Source: Kitasatospora sp. NBC_00374 (GTDB taxonomy: Bacteria > Actinomycetota > Actinomycetes > Streptomycetales > Streptomycetaceae). Taken from it: 64,000 bases of DNA. This document shows, in pieces, positions 1 to 13,301 of the stretch; position 1 is the first letter of the stretch, and every line of letters starts with the position of its first letter. A program made the translations under genes and the position numbers. The stretch lies in assembly GCF_041434935.1 (NCBI RefSeq), contig NZ_CP107964.1:1674001-1738000 (forward strand). Reading direction: 5' to 3'. The notes beneath the pieces were generated by a model. The model was not told the DNA's origin, made no database searches, and saw only the letters and a list, made by a program, of their open reading frames with translations.

Positions 1-3000
1 AGGTCGGCGGCCGTGAGGCGGTGGAAGGTGGTGTGGACGGTGGTCTCGGTGATCCCGTACATGTTGATCAGCGCGGGCGCGTCCAGCCCGAGCCGTCCGG
101 CCCACGGTGCGAGCTCGGCGAGCTCCAGCTTCTCGCCGCCGAACACCACGTGCCGCAGCGCGAGTTCACCGATCCTCGGGTCGCCGGCACCGGCCAGACC
201 GACCAGCGAACGGAACGCGGACGGCGTCTGGCTGAGCATCGTGACCTGCTCGATGACCAGCAGGTCGAGGAAGTCCTCGGGCGAACGGGCCACGTCGAAC
301 GGCACCACCACCACCCGGCCACCGAACAGCAGCGCACCCCACAACTCCCAGACGGAGAAGTCGAACGCGTACGAGTGGAACAGCGACCACACGTCGTTCG
401 GGCCGGGGTGGAACGACTGCTCCGCGGCCGTGAACAGGCCCACCACGTTGGCGTGCGACAGCGTGACGCCCTTGGGCCGTCCGGTGGAGCCGGAGGTGTA
501 GATCACATACACCGCGTTGTCCGGCGACACGGCCGTGTCCAGGTCGGCGGACGGCAGCTGCGCGACCTCCTCGGCGACCTCCTCCAGCACCACCACCGGA
601 CCGCCCCACACCGAGGCCACCAGCCCCGCGTGCGCCGACTGCGTCACCACACACGCCAACGCGGCATCGGACGCCATGTACGCCAACCGCTCCGCCGGGT
701 ACGCCGGATCCAACGGCACATACGCACCACCGGCCTTCAGCACCGCCAGCAGCGTCACCACCAGCTCGAACCCACGCTCCAGACACACCCCCACCAGCGC
801 CTCCGGCCCCACCCCGAGACCCCGCAACCGCCACGCCAACCGGTTCGCCCGCGCGTTCAGCTCCCCGTACGACAGCGACACCCCCTCGAACGACACCGCC
901 ACCGCATCCGGGGCGCAACCCACCTGCCGCTCGAACACCTCATGCACACACAGCCCCTCCCAGACACCGACCGCACCCACGATCGGCCGGTCCACCAGGG
1001 CCAGCTCCCCGGGTGGGAGGAACGTGACGGTGGCGTCGCCGTCCGGGTCGGCCGCCATCGCCTCGACGACGGCGCGGTAGAGCGCGGCGATCCGGTCCGT
1101 GTCGGCGCGGCCGAGGGTGTGGGAGTCGGTGGCGAGGGTGAAGCAGCCGCCGAGGGTGGTGACGGTCAGTCCGAACTCGGTGTGGCCCTCGTCGATGACG
1201 CTCTCCGCGTCGATCTGGCCGAGGTCCACCTGGTGGAAGTTCTGGTGGTTGAACATCACGTCGATCAGGCGGCCGCCGTCGCCCAGTTCCCGCTGGATGA
1301 CCGGCATCGGGAACCGGCGGTGCGGCCACATCGCGATCTCGTCGCCGAGCACCTGCTGCACGAGCTCCCGCCAGGTGCGGGCGGTGCGGCGGGCCGGGAA
1401 CGGCAGGGTGTTGAGGTACATGCCGTACACCCGGTCGGCGCCGACGATCTCGGGCCGGCCGTCGCAGACCAGGCCGGTGTAGAAGCTCGCCTCGTCGGTG
1501 AGCATGCTGAGCACCTTGAGGTGGGCGGCCACCAGGACGTTCTTGAGGGAGGCCCGGGCCCGGACGGCGAGCAGCCGCAGCTGCGGCTCCAGGTCCCGGT
1601 AGGGCACCGGGATGCGGTAGTACTCGCGCGGAGCCGTGCGGTCGGCGCCCCAGCCGGCGGGCAGGGCGAAGGCGGGGTGCTCGTCCAGGACGCCCTGCCA
1701 GAAGGCCCGTTCGTCCGGGGAGGCGATGGCGGTCTGCTCGGCGGCGATGAAGTCGGCGAACCGGACGGCGGGCGTCTCGGGCACCAGCGGGGTACGGCCG
1801 AGGCGCAGCGCGCGGAAGGTCTCCAGCAGCTCCATCAGCAGGGAGTGGTAGCTCCAGCCCTCCAGGACCGGGTGGCACTCGGTGATCGAGATCCACCAGC
1901 TGTCCTCGGCGGTCAGGTGCGCGGTGACCCGGATCAGCGGCGGCACGTCGAGGTGGAACGGGTTGGCCCGTTCGGCGGCGGTGAACTCACGGAGGGCGCG
2001 CTGCTGTTCGGCCTCGGTCAGGTCGCGCAGGTCGTGGATCGCGACCTGCGGTTCGACCTCGTCGTGGACCAGCTGGAGCGGCAGGCCGAAGGCGGTCAGC
2101 TCGAACGAGGTCCGCAGCACCTCGTGGCGCGCGATGACGGCCCGCACCGCGCCGCGCAGCGCGTCGGCGGCGAACGGCCGGTCGTCGCGGACCCGGAAGG
2201 CGGTGACGTTGTGGTAGGTGTTCGTGCTGCCGCCGGAGAGCAGCTCCGCGACCATGCCGAGCTGGACCTGGGACAGCGGGTAGGCGTCGACCACGCCGGC
2301 GGGCAGGGCGCGGCGGACGGCCTCGTCGACCAGGTGCAGCGGCGCGACGGCGGGCGTGGGCGCGGGGACGGCCCGGCGGTTGCCGAGGTACCGGGCGAGC
2401 GCGGCCACCGTGCGGTGCTCGAAGATGTCGCGGACGGTGACGTCGTAGTCGGCCTCGCGCAGGGCGCCGACCAGTGAGACGGCCCGGATGGAGTCGCCGC
2501 CGAGGTCGAAGAAGGTCGCGTCGACGCCGACCCGGTCGAGGTTGAGGGCCTGGCACCAGACCTCGGCGATCCGCTGCTCGGTGACGGTGCGCGGCGCGAC
2601 GAAGGCGCTCGGCGCGCCGGTGCCGGAGCGCTGCGGTGCGGGCAGGGCGCGGCGGTCGGTCTTGCCGTTGCCGGTGAGCGGGATGGCGTCGAGCCGGACG
2701 AAGGCGGCGGGCACCATGTAGCCGGGCAGGGTCCGGGAGAGCAGGTGCTGCAGGTCGGCGGCGCCCGGCCCGGCGTCCGCGCCGAGGTCGGGGTCGGTCG
2801 TCCAGTAGGCGACCAGTTCCTTCTGCCCGGGGGTGTCCTCGCGGGCGAGGACGACGGCCTCGCGGACGTCGGGGTGGGCGGCCAGCGCGGCCTGGATCTC
2901 GCCGAGTTCGATCCGGTAGCCGCGGATCTTCACCTGGTCGTCGGCCCGGCCCACGGACTCCAGGGTGCCGTCGGGGAGGCGGCGGGCGAGGTCGCCGGAG

Positions 3001-5668
3001 CGGTAGAGCCGGGAGCCGGGAGCGCCGAACGGGTTGGGGACGAAACGCTCGGCGGTCAGCTCGGGCCGGCTGAGGTAGCACCGCGCCACACCGGGGCCGC
3101 TGACGTGGATCTCGCCGACCACGCCGACCGGCACCAGCCGGCCGTGCGCGTCCAACAGGTGCACGCCGAGGTCCGGCAGCGGGCCGCCGATCGGGCTGGC
3201 GGTGGGGGTGGCGAGGTCGGCGGCCGTGAGGCGGTGGAAGGTGGTGTGGACGGTGGTCTCGGTGATCCCGTACATGTTGATCAGCGCGGGCGCGTCCGGC
3301 CCCAGGCGGTCGGTCCACGGCCGGAGGTCGGCGAGCTCCAGCTTCTCGCCGCCGAACACCACGTGCCGCAGGGCGAGCCGGTCGATGCGGGGGTCGCCGG
3401 CGCCGGCCAGGCCGACCAGCGAACGGAACGCGGACGGCGTCTGGCTGAGCACGGTGACCTGTTCGGCGACCAGCAGGTCGAGGAAGTCCTCGGGTGAGCG
3501 GGCCACGTCGAACGGCACCACGACCAGGCGGCCGCCGAACAGCAGCGCGCCCCACAGCTCCCAGACGGATACGTCGAAGGCGTACGAGTGGAACAGCGAC
3601 CAGACGTCGTCGGCGCCGAAGCCGTACAGGCCGGCCGAGGCGGTGAACAGGCGCAGCACGGCCCGGTGCGACAGGACGACGCCCTTGGGGCGGCCGGTCG
3701 AGCCGGAGGTGTAGATGACGTAGATGGCGCTGTCGGGGCCGGTCACCGGCGGCAGGTTGTCGGCGGGCAGTGCGGCGAGTGCGGTGTCGAGCTCCGACAG
3801 GACGAGCGCGGGGCCGTCGAAGACGGAGGCGACCAGGTCGGCGTGCTCGCTCTGGGTGACGGCGCAGACCAGTGCCGCGTCGGAGGCCATGTAGGCGAGG
3901 CGGTCCGCCGGGTAGGCCGGGTCCAGTGGGACGTACGCGCCGCCGGCCTTGAGCACCGCCAGCAGGGTGACCACGAGGTCCGGGCCGCGCTCCAGGCAGA
4001 CGCCGACCAGCGATTCGGCGCCGACGCCGAGTTCGCGCAGGCGGCGGGCCAGGCGGTTGGCGCGCCGGTTGAGTTCGGCGTAGCCGAGGGAGCTGCCGTG
4101 GTGGCTGACGGCGACGGCGTCGGGGGTCAGCGCGGCCTGGCGTTCGAACACCTCGTGGACGCAGCTGCCGTCCAGGTCGCTCGGCGCGCCGGGGATCGGC
4201 CGGTCCACCACGGCGCGTTCGGCCGGGTCCAGCAGGTCGATGCCGGACAGGGGTGCCTGGGGGTGTTCGGCGACGGCGGCCAGCAGCCGGGTGAGGTGGC
4301 CGGCGAAGCGGTGGACCGTCGACTCGTCGAACAGGGCGGTGGCGTACTCGAACTGGCAGCCCAGGGAGCCGTCGGCGCGCTCGGCGACCTGCAGGGCGAG
4401 GTCGAACTTGGCGACCTGCCAGGGCAGCGCGACGGGTTCGGCCCGGACGGCACCGAGGGTGAGGTCGCCGGCCCGCTCGTCGTGCAGGGTGAAGGCGGTC
4501 TGGAAGAGCGGGGTGACGGACAGGTCGCGCTCCGGGCGGAGCTCGTCCACCAGGGAGGCGAACGGCGTGTCCTGGCGGTCGAAGGCGTCCAGCACGGTGG
4601 TGCGGGCGAGCGGCAGCAGCTCGGCGAAGGAGCGGTCGCCCTCCCAGCCGGTGCGCAGGACGAGGGTGTTGATGCCGTAGCCGACGAGGTCGCGCAGTTC
4701 GGGCCTGGTGCGGCCGGAGACCACGGTGCCCACGGTGATGTCGGTGCTGCCGCTCCAGCGGGCCAGCTGGGCCTGGTAGGCGGCCAGCAGCACGGTGAAC
4801 AGGGTGGTGCGGTGCTCGCCGGCCAGGGCGCGCAGCCGGTCGGCGGTGCCGGCGGGGACGGCGAAGCGGACGGCCGCGCCCTCGGTGGAGCGGACGGCGG
4901 GACGGAGCCGGTCGGTGGGCAGGGCGAGCGGTTCGACGCCGGCCAGCTGCTCCTTCCAGCGGTCGAGCCGGCGGCGGGCGGCGGGCTGGGTGCGGAACGT
5001 CTCGCGCTCCCAGGCGGCGTAGTCCGCGTACTGCAGCGCGGGGGCCGGCAGCGGGGACGGCCGCCCGGCGGCGAACGCCTCGTACAGGGCGGAGAGTTCG
5101 GCCATCAGGAGTTCCTGCGAGCGTTCGTCGCAGGCGATGTGGTGCAGGGTGAGGGCGAGCAGGTGGTCGTCGGGTGCGAGCTGGAACAGGGCGGCGCGCA
5201 GCGGCGGTTCGCTCTCCAGGTCGAAGGGCAGGGCGGCCTGGCGGCGGGCCTGCTCCTCGGCGGCCTGCGCGCGTTCGGCGGCGGGCAGCGCGGTGAGGTC
5301 GACGGTGGTGAGGGTGCCGGCCCGGGCGGGGTCGACGATCTGGACGGGCTCCTCGCCGTCCAGGGTGTACCGGGTGCGCAGGATCTCGTGCCGGGCGGTC
5401 AGCCCGTCGACGGCGGCGGCCAGCGCGGCGGTGTCCAGGGGGCCGTGCAGGCGCAGGAGTTGGGGCACCAGGTACTCGACGGCGTCGGGGTCGAGCCGGT
5501 TCAGGAACCACATCTGGCGCTGGCCGAAGGAGAGCGGCAGCGGTCGGCTGCGGTCGGCCGGGGTGATGGCGGCGGGGCCGGTGGGGCGGCCGCCGGCCAT
5601 CCGGCGCCGGATCAGCTCCTCGCGGAGGTCCGCGGCGGCGTGGGTGGTGTGCTGCGAGTCTCCAGCAG

Positions 5669-5672
<4 letters not shown>
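1..5672 (-). CDS. NRPS, C-A-T-C-A... (3' end outside window)
   Basis: Multimodular peptide synthetase, at least 1,890 residues visible; the frame stays open to base 1. Order: C1 (motif HHIACDE, about residue 177), A1 ([10 protein letters not shown] about 655, FDVSVWE about 699, YGITETT about 801), T1 (LGGDS about 1,058), C2 ([10 protein letters not shown] about 1,266), A2 (TSGSTG about 1,723, FDFSVWE about 1,771), truncated by the window edge. By GrsA alignment the pockets read D-V-W-S-V-G-M-V-H (A1) and D-F-W-S-V-G-M-V-H (A2), close to the Thr signature DFWNxGMVHK but with Ser for Asn at position 278; Thr-like residues are inferred. In C2 the first His of HHxxxDG is Cys and the Asp is Glu; the second, catalytic His remains. 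The ATG at 5672 overlaps the stop of the upstream NRPS by 4 bp, implying coupled translation and ordered hand-over of the chain. Release domain and full module number cannot be seen. Confidence 0.9.
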
Positions 5673-9244
<3,572 letters not shown>

Positions 9245-9308
9245 GGTCAGCCCTTCGGTGATGGGTGGCGGTGGTGGCCGGGCCCGGTCGGTCGGATGGC
9301 GGGAGGGG

Positions 9309-9530
9309 TCACGCCTGTGCGGCGGCCTGCTCCATCCGCTGCCGCAGGCTCAGCGGCCGCATGTCGGTCCAGACCTCGGAGATCCGGGCCAGGCACTCGT
9401 CCTTGCCGCCCTGGGTGCCCTCGGTGTGCCAGCCCGCCGGGATGTCACGGCCGACCGCCCAGATCGAGTACTGCTCCTCGTCGTTGAACACCACGAGGTA
9501 CTGCTGGCCGTCATTCTGATCGTCACTCAT
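9309..9530 (-). CDS. MbtH-like NRPS accessory protein (copy 1)
   Basis: Small protein of 73 residues of the MbtH family, which binds NRPS adenylation domains and aids their folding and activity. The family signature is visible: the tryptophan in YSIWAV, the IPAGW segment, the cysteine in DECLARI, and the C-terminal [13 protein letters not shown] at 9530 is preferred to the GTG 6 bp upstream because AGGAG sits at proper spacing for the ATG and almost touches the GTG. It is the first gene of the minus-strand NRPS operon, so its likely partners are the A domains of the two proteins encoded immediately downstream. A second MbtH gene lies near 35 kb with the other NRPS set. Confidence 0.95.
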   Translation of the reverse strand: MSDDQNDGQQYLVVFNDEEQYSIWAVGRDIPAGWHTEGTQGGKDECLARISEVWTDMRPLSLRQRMEQAAAQA

Positions 9531-9789
9531 CTGCACTCCTCAGCCGGGCTTCTGTACGCGCCGAATTCATTCACTGGAGGATTTCCGGGAGTTCACCGGA
9601 ACGGGAGCGAACGGCATTTTCCCCGGCCTGCGCGGCGCAGCCGGAAAGGTGCCGTTCACCTGCCCGTGGGTCGTCGATACGAGGGGGAGCGTCGAGGGCT
9701 CCGGATGCCTTCCGGATGCCGTTCTCCGACAGCGGGAAGCGCAACCCCGTTCGAGCATCGCCATCATGGCCGGTTTGATCAATCGTGCT

Positions 9790-9834
9790 CAAGGGGTTGT
9801 CAGTTGCCAGAGCCTGGCAACTGACAACCCCTTG
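9790..9834. promoter_or_regulatory. 45-bp perfect dyad in divergent promoter region
   Basis: Arms 9790-9810 and 9814-9834 are exact reverse complements over 21 bp, with the 3-nt centre AGC. Each arm contains two related units (GTTGTCAG and TTGCCAG), so the structure is also an array of four half-sites. It lies some 260 bp upstream of the MbtH start and 360 bp upstream of the hydroxylase start. As DNA it could be an operator for a dimeric or tetrameric regulator (the nearby HTH/NB-ARC protein is an obvious candidate); as RNA it would form a very stable hairpin. No run of T follows, so a simple terminator is less likely. Confidence 0.6.
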
Positions 9835-9958
9835 GCAACCCGCGTCCACCAGGGAATTCGAGTCATGTACTCGACAATGTGTCAGGTCGTCCCGGGGTTG
9901 CCTGCGCCCGATTCCGCCAATTCCGGCACGGCAAAAGGGGGTTCGTTCCCCCCTCTGC

Positions 9959-9987
9959 TTGTCGGTGCATTCCACCGGCGATAGGGT
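9959..9987 (+). promoter_or_regulatory. Candidate sigma70 (HrdB-type) promoter for the hydroxylase gene
   Basis: TTGTCG (9959-9964) and TAGGGT (9982-9987) are separated by 17 bp, a good match to vegetative Streptomyces promoters. It points towards the hydroxylase gene and would give a leader of about 200 nt containing two small inverted repeats. Assigned by eye. Confidence 0.5.
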
Positions 9988-10193
9988 GCTGGCACCCGGT
10001 GGCACGCCACCCGGATACCGCACCGCCGCCGCCCCGCATTCGCCGACCACCGCCGATTTCACACCGGCCCGTGGCCACCCGGGGCGGCCGGGGCCGACGC
10101 CACGACTCGGCGGCCCGCCCGCTCCCCAGCCCCCGCGGCTCCTCCGCGCGGCGGCCTGCGTCCACACCATGATCCGACGAACGGAGTACCCGT

Positions 10194-11126
10194 GTGACTG
10201 CGCCTCAGTTGCCCCTCACCGTCGACGGCGGCGACCGCCGCCTGGTCGAGCACATCCGCCGGCACCGCGAGGAGCTGCGCGAGCAACTCCTCGTCCACGG
10301 CGCCCTGCTGTTCCGCGACTTCGCGGTGGACGGCGTGGACGGCTTCGACGCCGTGGTGCGCGAGCTGTCCGGCGAACCCCTGACCTACGCGGAGCGCTCC
10401 TCACCCCGCCAGTCGATCAAGGGAAACGTCTACACCTCGACCGAGTACCCGCCGCAGGAGGAGATCTTCGCCCACAACGAGAACTCCTACCAGGCCGTCT
10501 GGCCACTGGTGCTGTACTTCTACTGCATCGAACCGCCGCTCACCCTGGGCGCCACCCCGCTCTCCTCCACCCGGGCGCTGTACGCGGCGATCGACCCAGC
10601 GGTACGCGAGGAGTTCGAGCGCCGCCGCTGGTCGGTGGTGCGCAACTACGGCGGCGGGCTGGGCCTGCCCTGGGCGGAGGTGTTCAACACCGACGACCGC
10701 GAGGAGGTGCTGCGGCACTGCGCCGGCCAGGGCATCGAGGCCACCTGGATCGGCACCGACCGGCTGCGCACCAGGGCCGTGCGGGACGCCGTCCACAAGC
10801 ACCCCGTCACCGGTGACCAGGTCTGGTTCAACCACGCCACCTTCTTCCACGTCACCACCCTGCCCGAGGAGCTGCGGCTCGGACTGCAGGCCCTGTGCAA
10901 GCCGGAGGACCTGCCGAGCAACACCTACTACGGCGACGGCGAGCCCATCCCGGACGAGGTCCTGGACCACCTCCGGGACTGCTACCGGGCCACCTCCACC
11001 CGGTTCGACTACCGGCGCGGCGACGTCCTGGTACTCGACAACATGCTGTCCACGCACGCCCGCGAGCCCTTCACCGGGCCGCGGAAGATCGCGGTGGCGA
11101 TGGCGGAACCGTACGGCGGCGCCTGA
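10194..11126 (+). CDS. SyrP/TauD-like Fe(II)/2-oxoglutarate hydroxylase
   Basis: Protein of 310 residues of the TauD/TfdA superfamily, closest in style to SyrP-type hydroxylases that act on amino acids tethered to NRPS carrier proteins (SyrP hydroxylates Asp at the beta carbon). The iron triad can be read as His94 and Glu96 in FAHNENSYQ and His288 in LSTHAREPF; Arg297 is placed to bind 2-oxoglutarate. The GTG start at 10194 is preceded by GGAG. The gene is alone on the plus strand, divergent from the MbtH-NRPS operon, and ends at a strong terminator. By context its substrate is probably a residue bound to that NRPS pair. Which residue is unknown: no Asp-type A domain is visible in the window, so Gln, Thr or a trans-loaded residue on the A-less T domain are open options. 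Confidence 0.88.
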   Translation: MTAPQLPLTVDGGDRRLVEHIRRHREELREQLLVHGALLFRDFAVDGVDGFDAVVRELSGEPLTYAERSSPRQSIKGNVYTSTEYPPQEEIFAHNENSYQAVWPLVLYFYCIEPPLTLGATPLSSTRALYAAIDPAVREEFERRRWSVVRNYGGGLGLPWAEVFNTDDREEVLRHCAGQGIEATWIGTDRLRTRAVRDAVHKHPVTGDQVWFNHATFFHVTTLPEELRLGLQALCKPEDLPSNTYYGDGEPIPDEVLDHLRDCYRATSTRFDYRRGDVLVLDNMLSTHAREPFTGPRKIAVAMAEPYGGA

Positions 11127-11132
11127 CCCGCA

Positions 11133-11186
11133 CGCCGAGGGGCGGCGATCCGACCGGTCGGTACCGGCGGTCGCCGCCCCTCGGCG
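11133..11186. terminator. Bidirectional terminator
   Basis: Arms 11133-11148 and 11171-11186 are perfect 16-bp reverse complements, with a 22-nt loop that has some internal pairing. It lies 6 bp after the hydroxylase stop and 24 bp from the stop of the convergent regulator gene, so it can serve both. Confidence 0.85.
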
Positions 11187-11210
11187 CGTCGCGCTGCGGG
11201 CCGGCCGCCG

Positions 11211-12491
11211 TCAGCGCCCGATCCGGTCCGCCAGACCGGCCAGCGCGACCCCGGACGGACCGGCGGTGGCCAGCTCGGCCCGCCGCACCAGGCCGAGCGC
11301 GAACGACCGGACCAGCTTGTGGAACGCGTACCGGCCGGGCGCGGGGGTGTCCAGCAGGCTGGCGTCCACCAGCTCCTCCAGCAGGTTCTCGGCCTCGTTG
11401 CGGTCCGCGCCGAGCGCCTCGGCCGCGACCGCCAGCGACAGGTCGGGCCCGTCCAACTGGGCGATCAGCCGCAGGGCGTGGGCCGCCTGCCAGCCGAGCC
11501 GCTCGTAGCTGAGCCGGAACGCGGTGCCGACGGCCGCGCCGCCGAGGTCGAGCACCGAGCTGCCCTCCTCCTCGTCCTCCAGCCGCTCCGCCAGCGACGC
11601 GATCTGCCAGCGCGGCCGGGCCGCCAGCCGGGTCGCGACCAGCTGGACGGCCAGCGGCAGCAGGCCGCAGGCCTCGACCAGCCGCCGGGCCGCCACCGGC
11701 TCGGCCGCCACCCGCTCCTCGCCGACGATGGCGGCGACCATCCGCACCGCCTCGGCCGGATCCAGCGGGTCCAGCGAGAGCAGCTGCGCCGACCGCAGGC
11801 CGGCCATCCGGACCCGGCTCGTGACCAGCACCATGCTGCCGGGCGCGGCGGGCAGCAGCGGCTGCACCTGCTCCGCGCTGACCACGCCGTCCAGCACGAT
11901 CAGCATCCGGCGGCCGTCCAGCAGCGTCCGGAACAGTGCCGCCCGCTCGCTCATCGCGGTGGGCAGCGGGCCGCCGGGCCGCAGCGCGCGCAGGAACCCG
12001 CCGAGCACCTCGGTGGGGGTGATCCAGGCGCCGTCCTGTCCGGGGCCGTCGATCTCGGCGAACAGGCAGCCGTCGGGGAACCTGTCCCGGACCCGGTGCG
12101 CCCAGTGGATCGCCAGCGCCGACTTGCCGACGCCCGCCATCCCGTCGATCGCGCAGACCACCATGCGCTGCTCGCAGAGCAGGCCGTCGAGCCGGCCGAG
12201 GATCCGCTCCCGGCCGTAGAAGTCCGGTACCGCCATGGGTAACTGGGCAGGTCTCAACGGTCCGGCCGACTGGACCTCGGAGTCCTGGTCGGCCACCAGG
12301 CCGCGCAGCGCGCCGCCCGCGCCGAGCACGTCGTCGCACCGACCTGCCAGCTCCGGAGTGGCGGGCCGGGCTCCGGTCTCCACCCTGCTGAGGTAGCCCT
12401 TGCTGTAGTGGGCCATTTCGCTCAGCGCCTTCAACGAGACACCCTGCTGCGTCCGAAGTCTTCGCAACTCGTGCCCGAATCTGTCGCTCAA
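11211..12491 (-). CDS. XRE-type HTH regulator with NB-ARC ATPase domain
   Basis: Protein of 426 residues. Residues 1-65 form a Cro/C1-type helix-turn-helix (FGHELRRLRTQQGVSLKALS followed by YSKGYLSRVETG). After a linker comes a STAND/NB-ARC module with Walker A GMAGVGKSALA, a Walker B-like LIVLDGV, and a winged-helix-like region. It ends without the TPR domain typical of longer AfsR-like proteins, so it may be a short member of this class. The start is TTG at 12491, behind a strong AGGAGG Shine-Dalgarno; the upstream stretch holds no better start. TAGGAT on the minus strand (12652-12657) could be its -10 box. Convergent to the hydroxylase and next to the NRPS locus, it is the best candidate for a pathway-specific regulator, possibly binding the dyad near 9.8 kb. 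That link is an inference. Confidence 0.85.
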   Translation of the reverse strand: MSDRFGHELRRLRTQQGVSLKALSEMAHYSKGYLSRVETGARPATPELAGRCDDVLGAGGALRGLVADQDSEVQSAGPLRPAQLPMAVPDFYGRERILGRLDGLLCEQRMVVCAIDGMAGVGKSALAIHWAHRVRDRFPDGCLFAEIDGPGQDGAWITPTEVLGGFLRALRPGGPLPTAMSERAALFRTLLDGRRMLIVLDGVVSAEQVQPLLPAAPGSMVLVTSRVRMAGLRSAQLLSLDPLDPAEAVRMVAAIVGEERVAAEPVAARRLVEACGLLPLAVQLVATRLAARPRWQIASLAERLEDEEEGSSVLDLGGAAVGTAFRLSYERLGWQAAHALRLIAQLDGPDLSLAVAAEALGADRNEAENLLEELVDASLLDTPAPGRYAFHKLVRSFALGLVRRAELATAGPSGVALAGLADRIGR

Positions 12492-13301
12492 AACTCCCCC
12501 CTCCTGCCCGTGTTGGTTGCTGTCTCCCCCGATTGGGGCCCATCACAGGCGGCCGAGAGCCGCCGCGCCACCACGCGCTCCGGGCCGCGCTGCCGTCGTC
12601 GTGTGCGCTCCCCCCGGAGACGACGGCACCCCAGCGTGGGTGGCGGGGCCGATCCTACGGGAGATCACCGTCCGATGTTCGAATTCGATCAGAGACGTCT
12701 CACCGAGTTTCGGATCCCGGTCACGGACCGGCCGCAGTAGGGGCACGGATCAGGATCCGTGCCCGCGTCGCCGTGACATTCCCGGGTACTTCCGCCCTCC
12801 CCGCACCTGTTGACTCTCCGTCACCGGAAGCCGGGGCCGGAAGGGGTTTCGCGTTCGACCGCGGCGGCGGGCACCGTGGGGTGGCTGCAGGCGGTCGGGC
12901 ACCGCTCCGCCGAGCGCCAGGTACCCGCGCGGTACCGACCCGGCCGAGGCCGTCCGCCGTCGCCCGCTGCGCCGGATGGGCCTCCGACCGACGGAATCCG
13001 CTGCGGCCGGTTGAGCTGACTCACAATCAGATTTGCTGCCCACAGCAGGAGTTGGCCGACCGGCCGCCGTCCGGCCGGATGCCCCGGAGGAGCCGTCAGC
13101 CGCCGGCCCGGAGGATGAACACGCCCCAGCCGAGGTAGCGCCGGGTGTAGGCGAGGTAGCCGCGGCGGGCGTGCGCGGACCAGGCCCTGAGCTCGCCCGG
13201 CCTGCGGGTCGTCGGGGTGGGCGGCGAGATGATCGCTGACGGTGAGCCACTGGGCGGCCGCCTAAACGGGCCTCCGGTCTCCGGCGGGACAGCGTCGCCG
13301 C
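12492..13301. other. 810-bp gap with little coding signal
   Basis: The gap separates the regulator gene from the exonuclease gene. No intact gene is convincing. It holds the likely regulator promoter (minus-strand TAGGAT at 12652-12657) and, at its far end, a frameshifted coding remnant (13096-13262). This is a natural boundary between the first NRPS locus and the siderophore-related genes. Confidence 0.55.
13096..13262 (-). pseudogene. Frameshifted protein remnant, unknown family
   Basis: On the minus strand one frame reads AAAQWLTVSDHLAAHPDDPQ; then, after a one-base frame change near 13190-13205, the next frame continues GELRAWSAHARRGYLAYTRR and ends YLGWGVFILRAGG before a stop at 13096. 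Together they look like one continuous amphipathic protein tail, but a TAG precedes the first part and no start codon is available. I do not recognise the family. It could be a decayed gene, or a real small gene broken by a sequencing error. Confidence 0.35.

Larger units (their letters stand above)
9531..10193. other. Divergent intergenic region between the MbtH/NRPS operon and the hydroxylase gene
   Basis: About 660 bp with no convincing coding sequence. It is less GC-biased than its surroundings and carries several structured elements: a 45-bp perfect dyad (9790-9834), a short inverted repeat CGAGT-catgt-ACTCG near 9860-9874, a GGGGG/CCCCC hairpin near 9937-9952, a sigma70-like promoter pointing to the hydroxylase (9959-9987), and two overlapping inverted repeats (GGTGC-tg-GCACC and GGTGGC-ac-GCCACC) just after that promoter, near 9986-10011. 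It must hold the promoters of both divergent units. Confidence 0.6.

Noticed and set aside
9937..9952. Short GGGGG/CCCCC hairpin as a terminator
   Set aside because: The stem is only 5 bp and it lies just upstream of a promoter-like sequence, not after a gene.
10194..11126. SyrP-like hydroxylase as part of the siderophore pathway (beta-hydroxyaspartate)
   Set aside because: No Asp-type A domain is seen in the siderophore NRPSs, the gene is over 45 kb from the first giant NRPS, and it is divergent from the other NRPS operon with no iron box nearby. Not excluded, but the local NRPS is the better partner.
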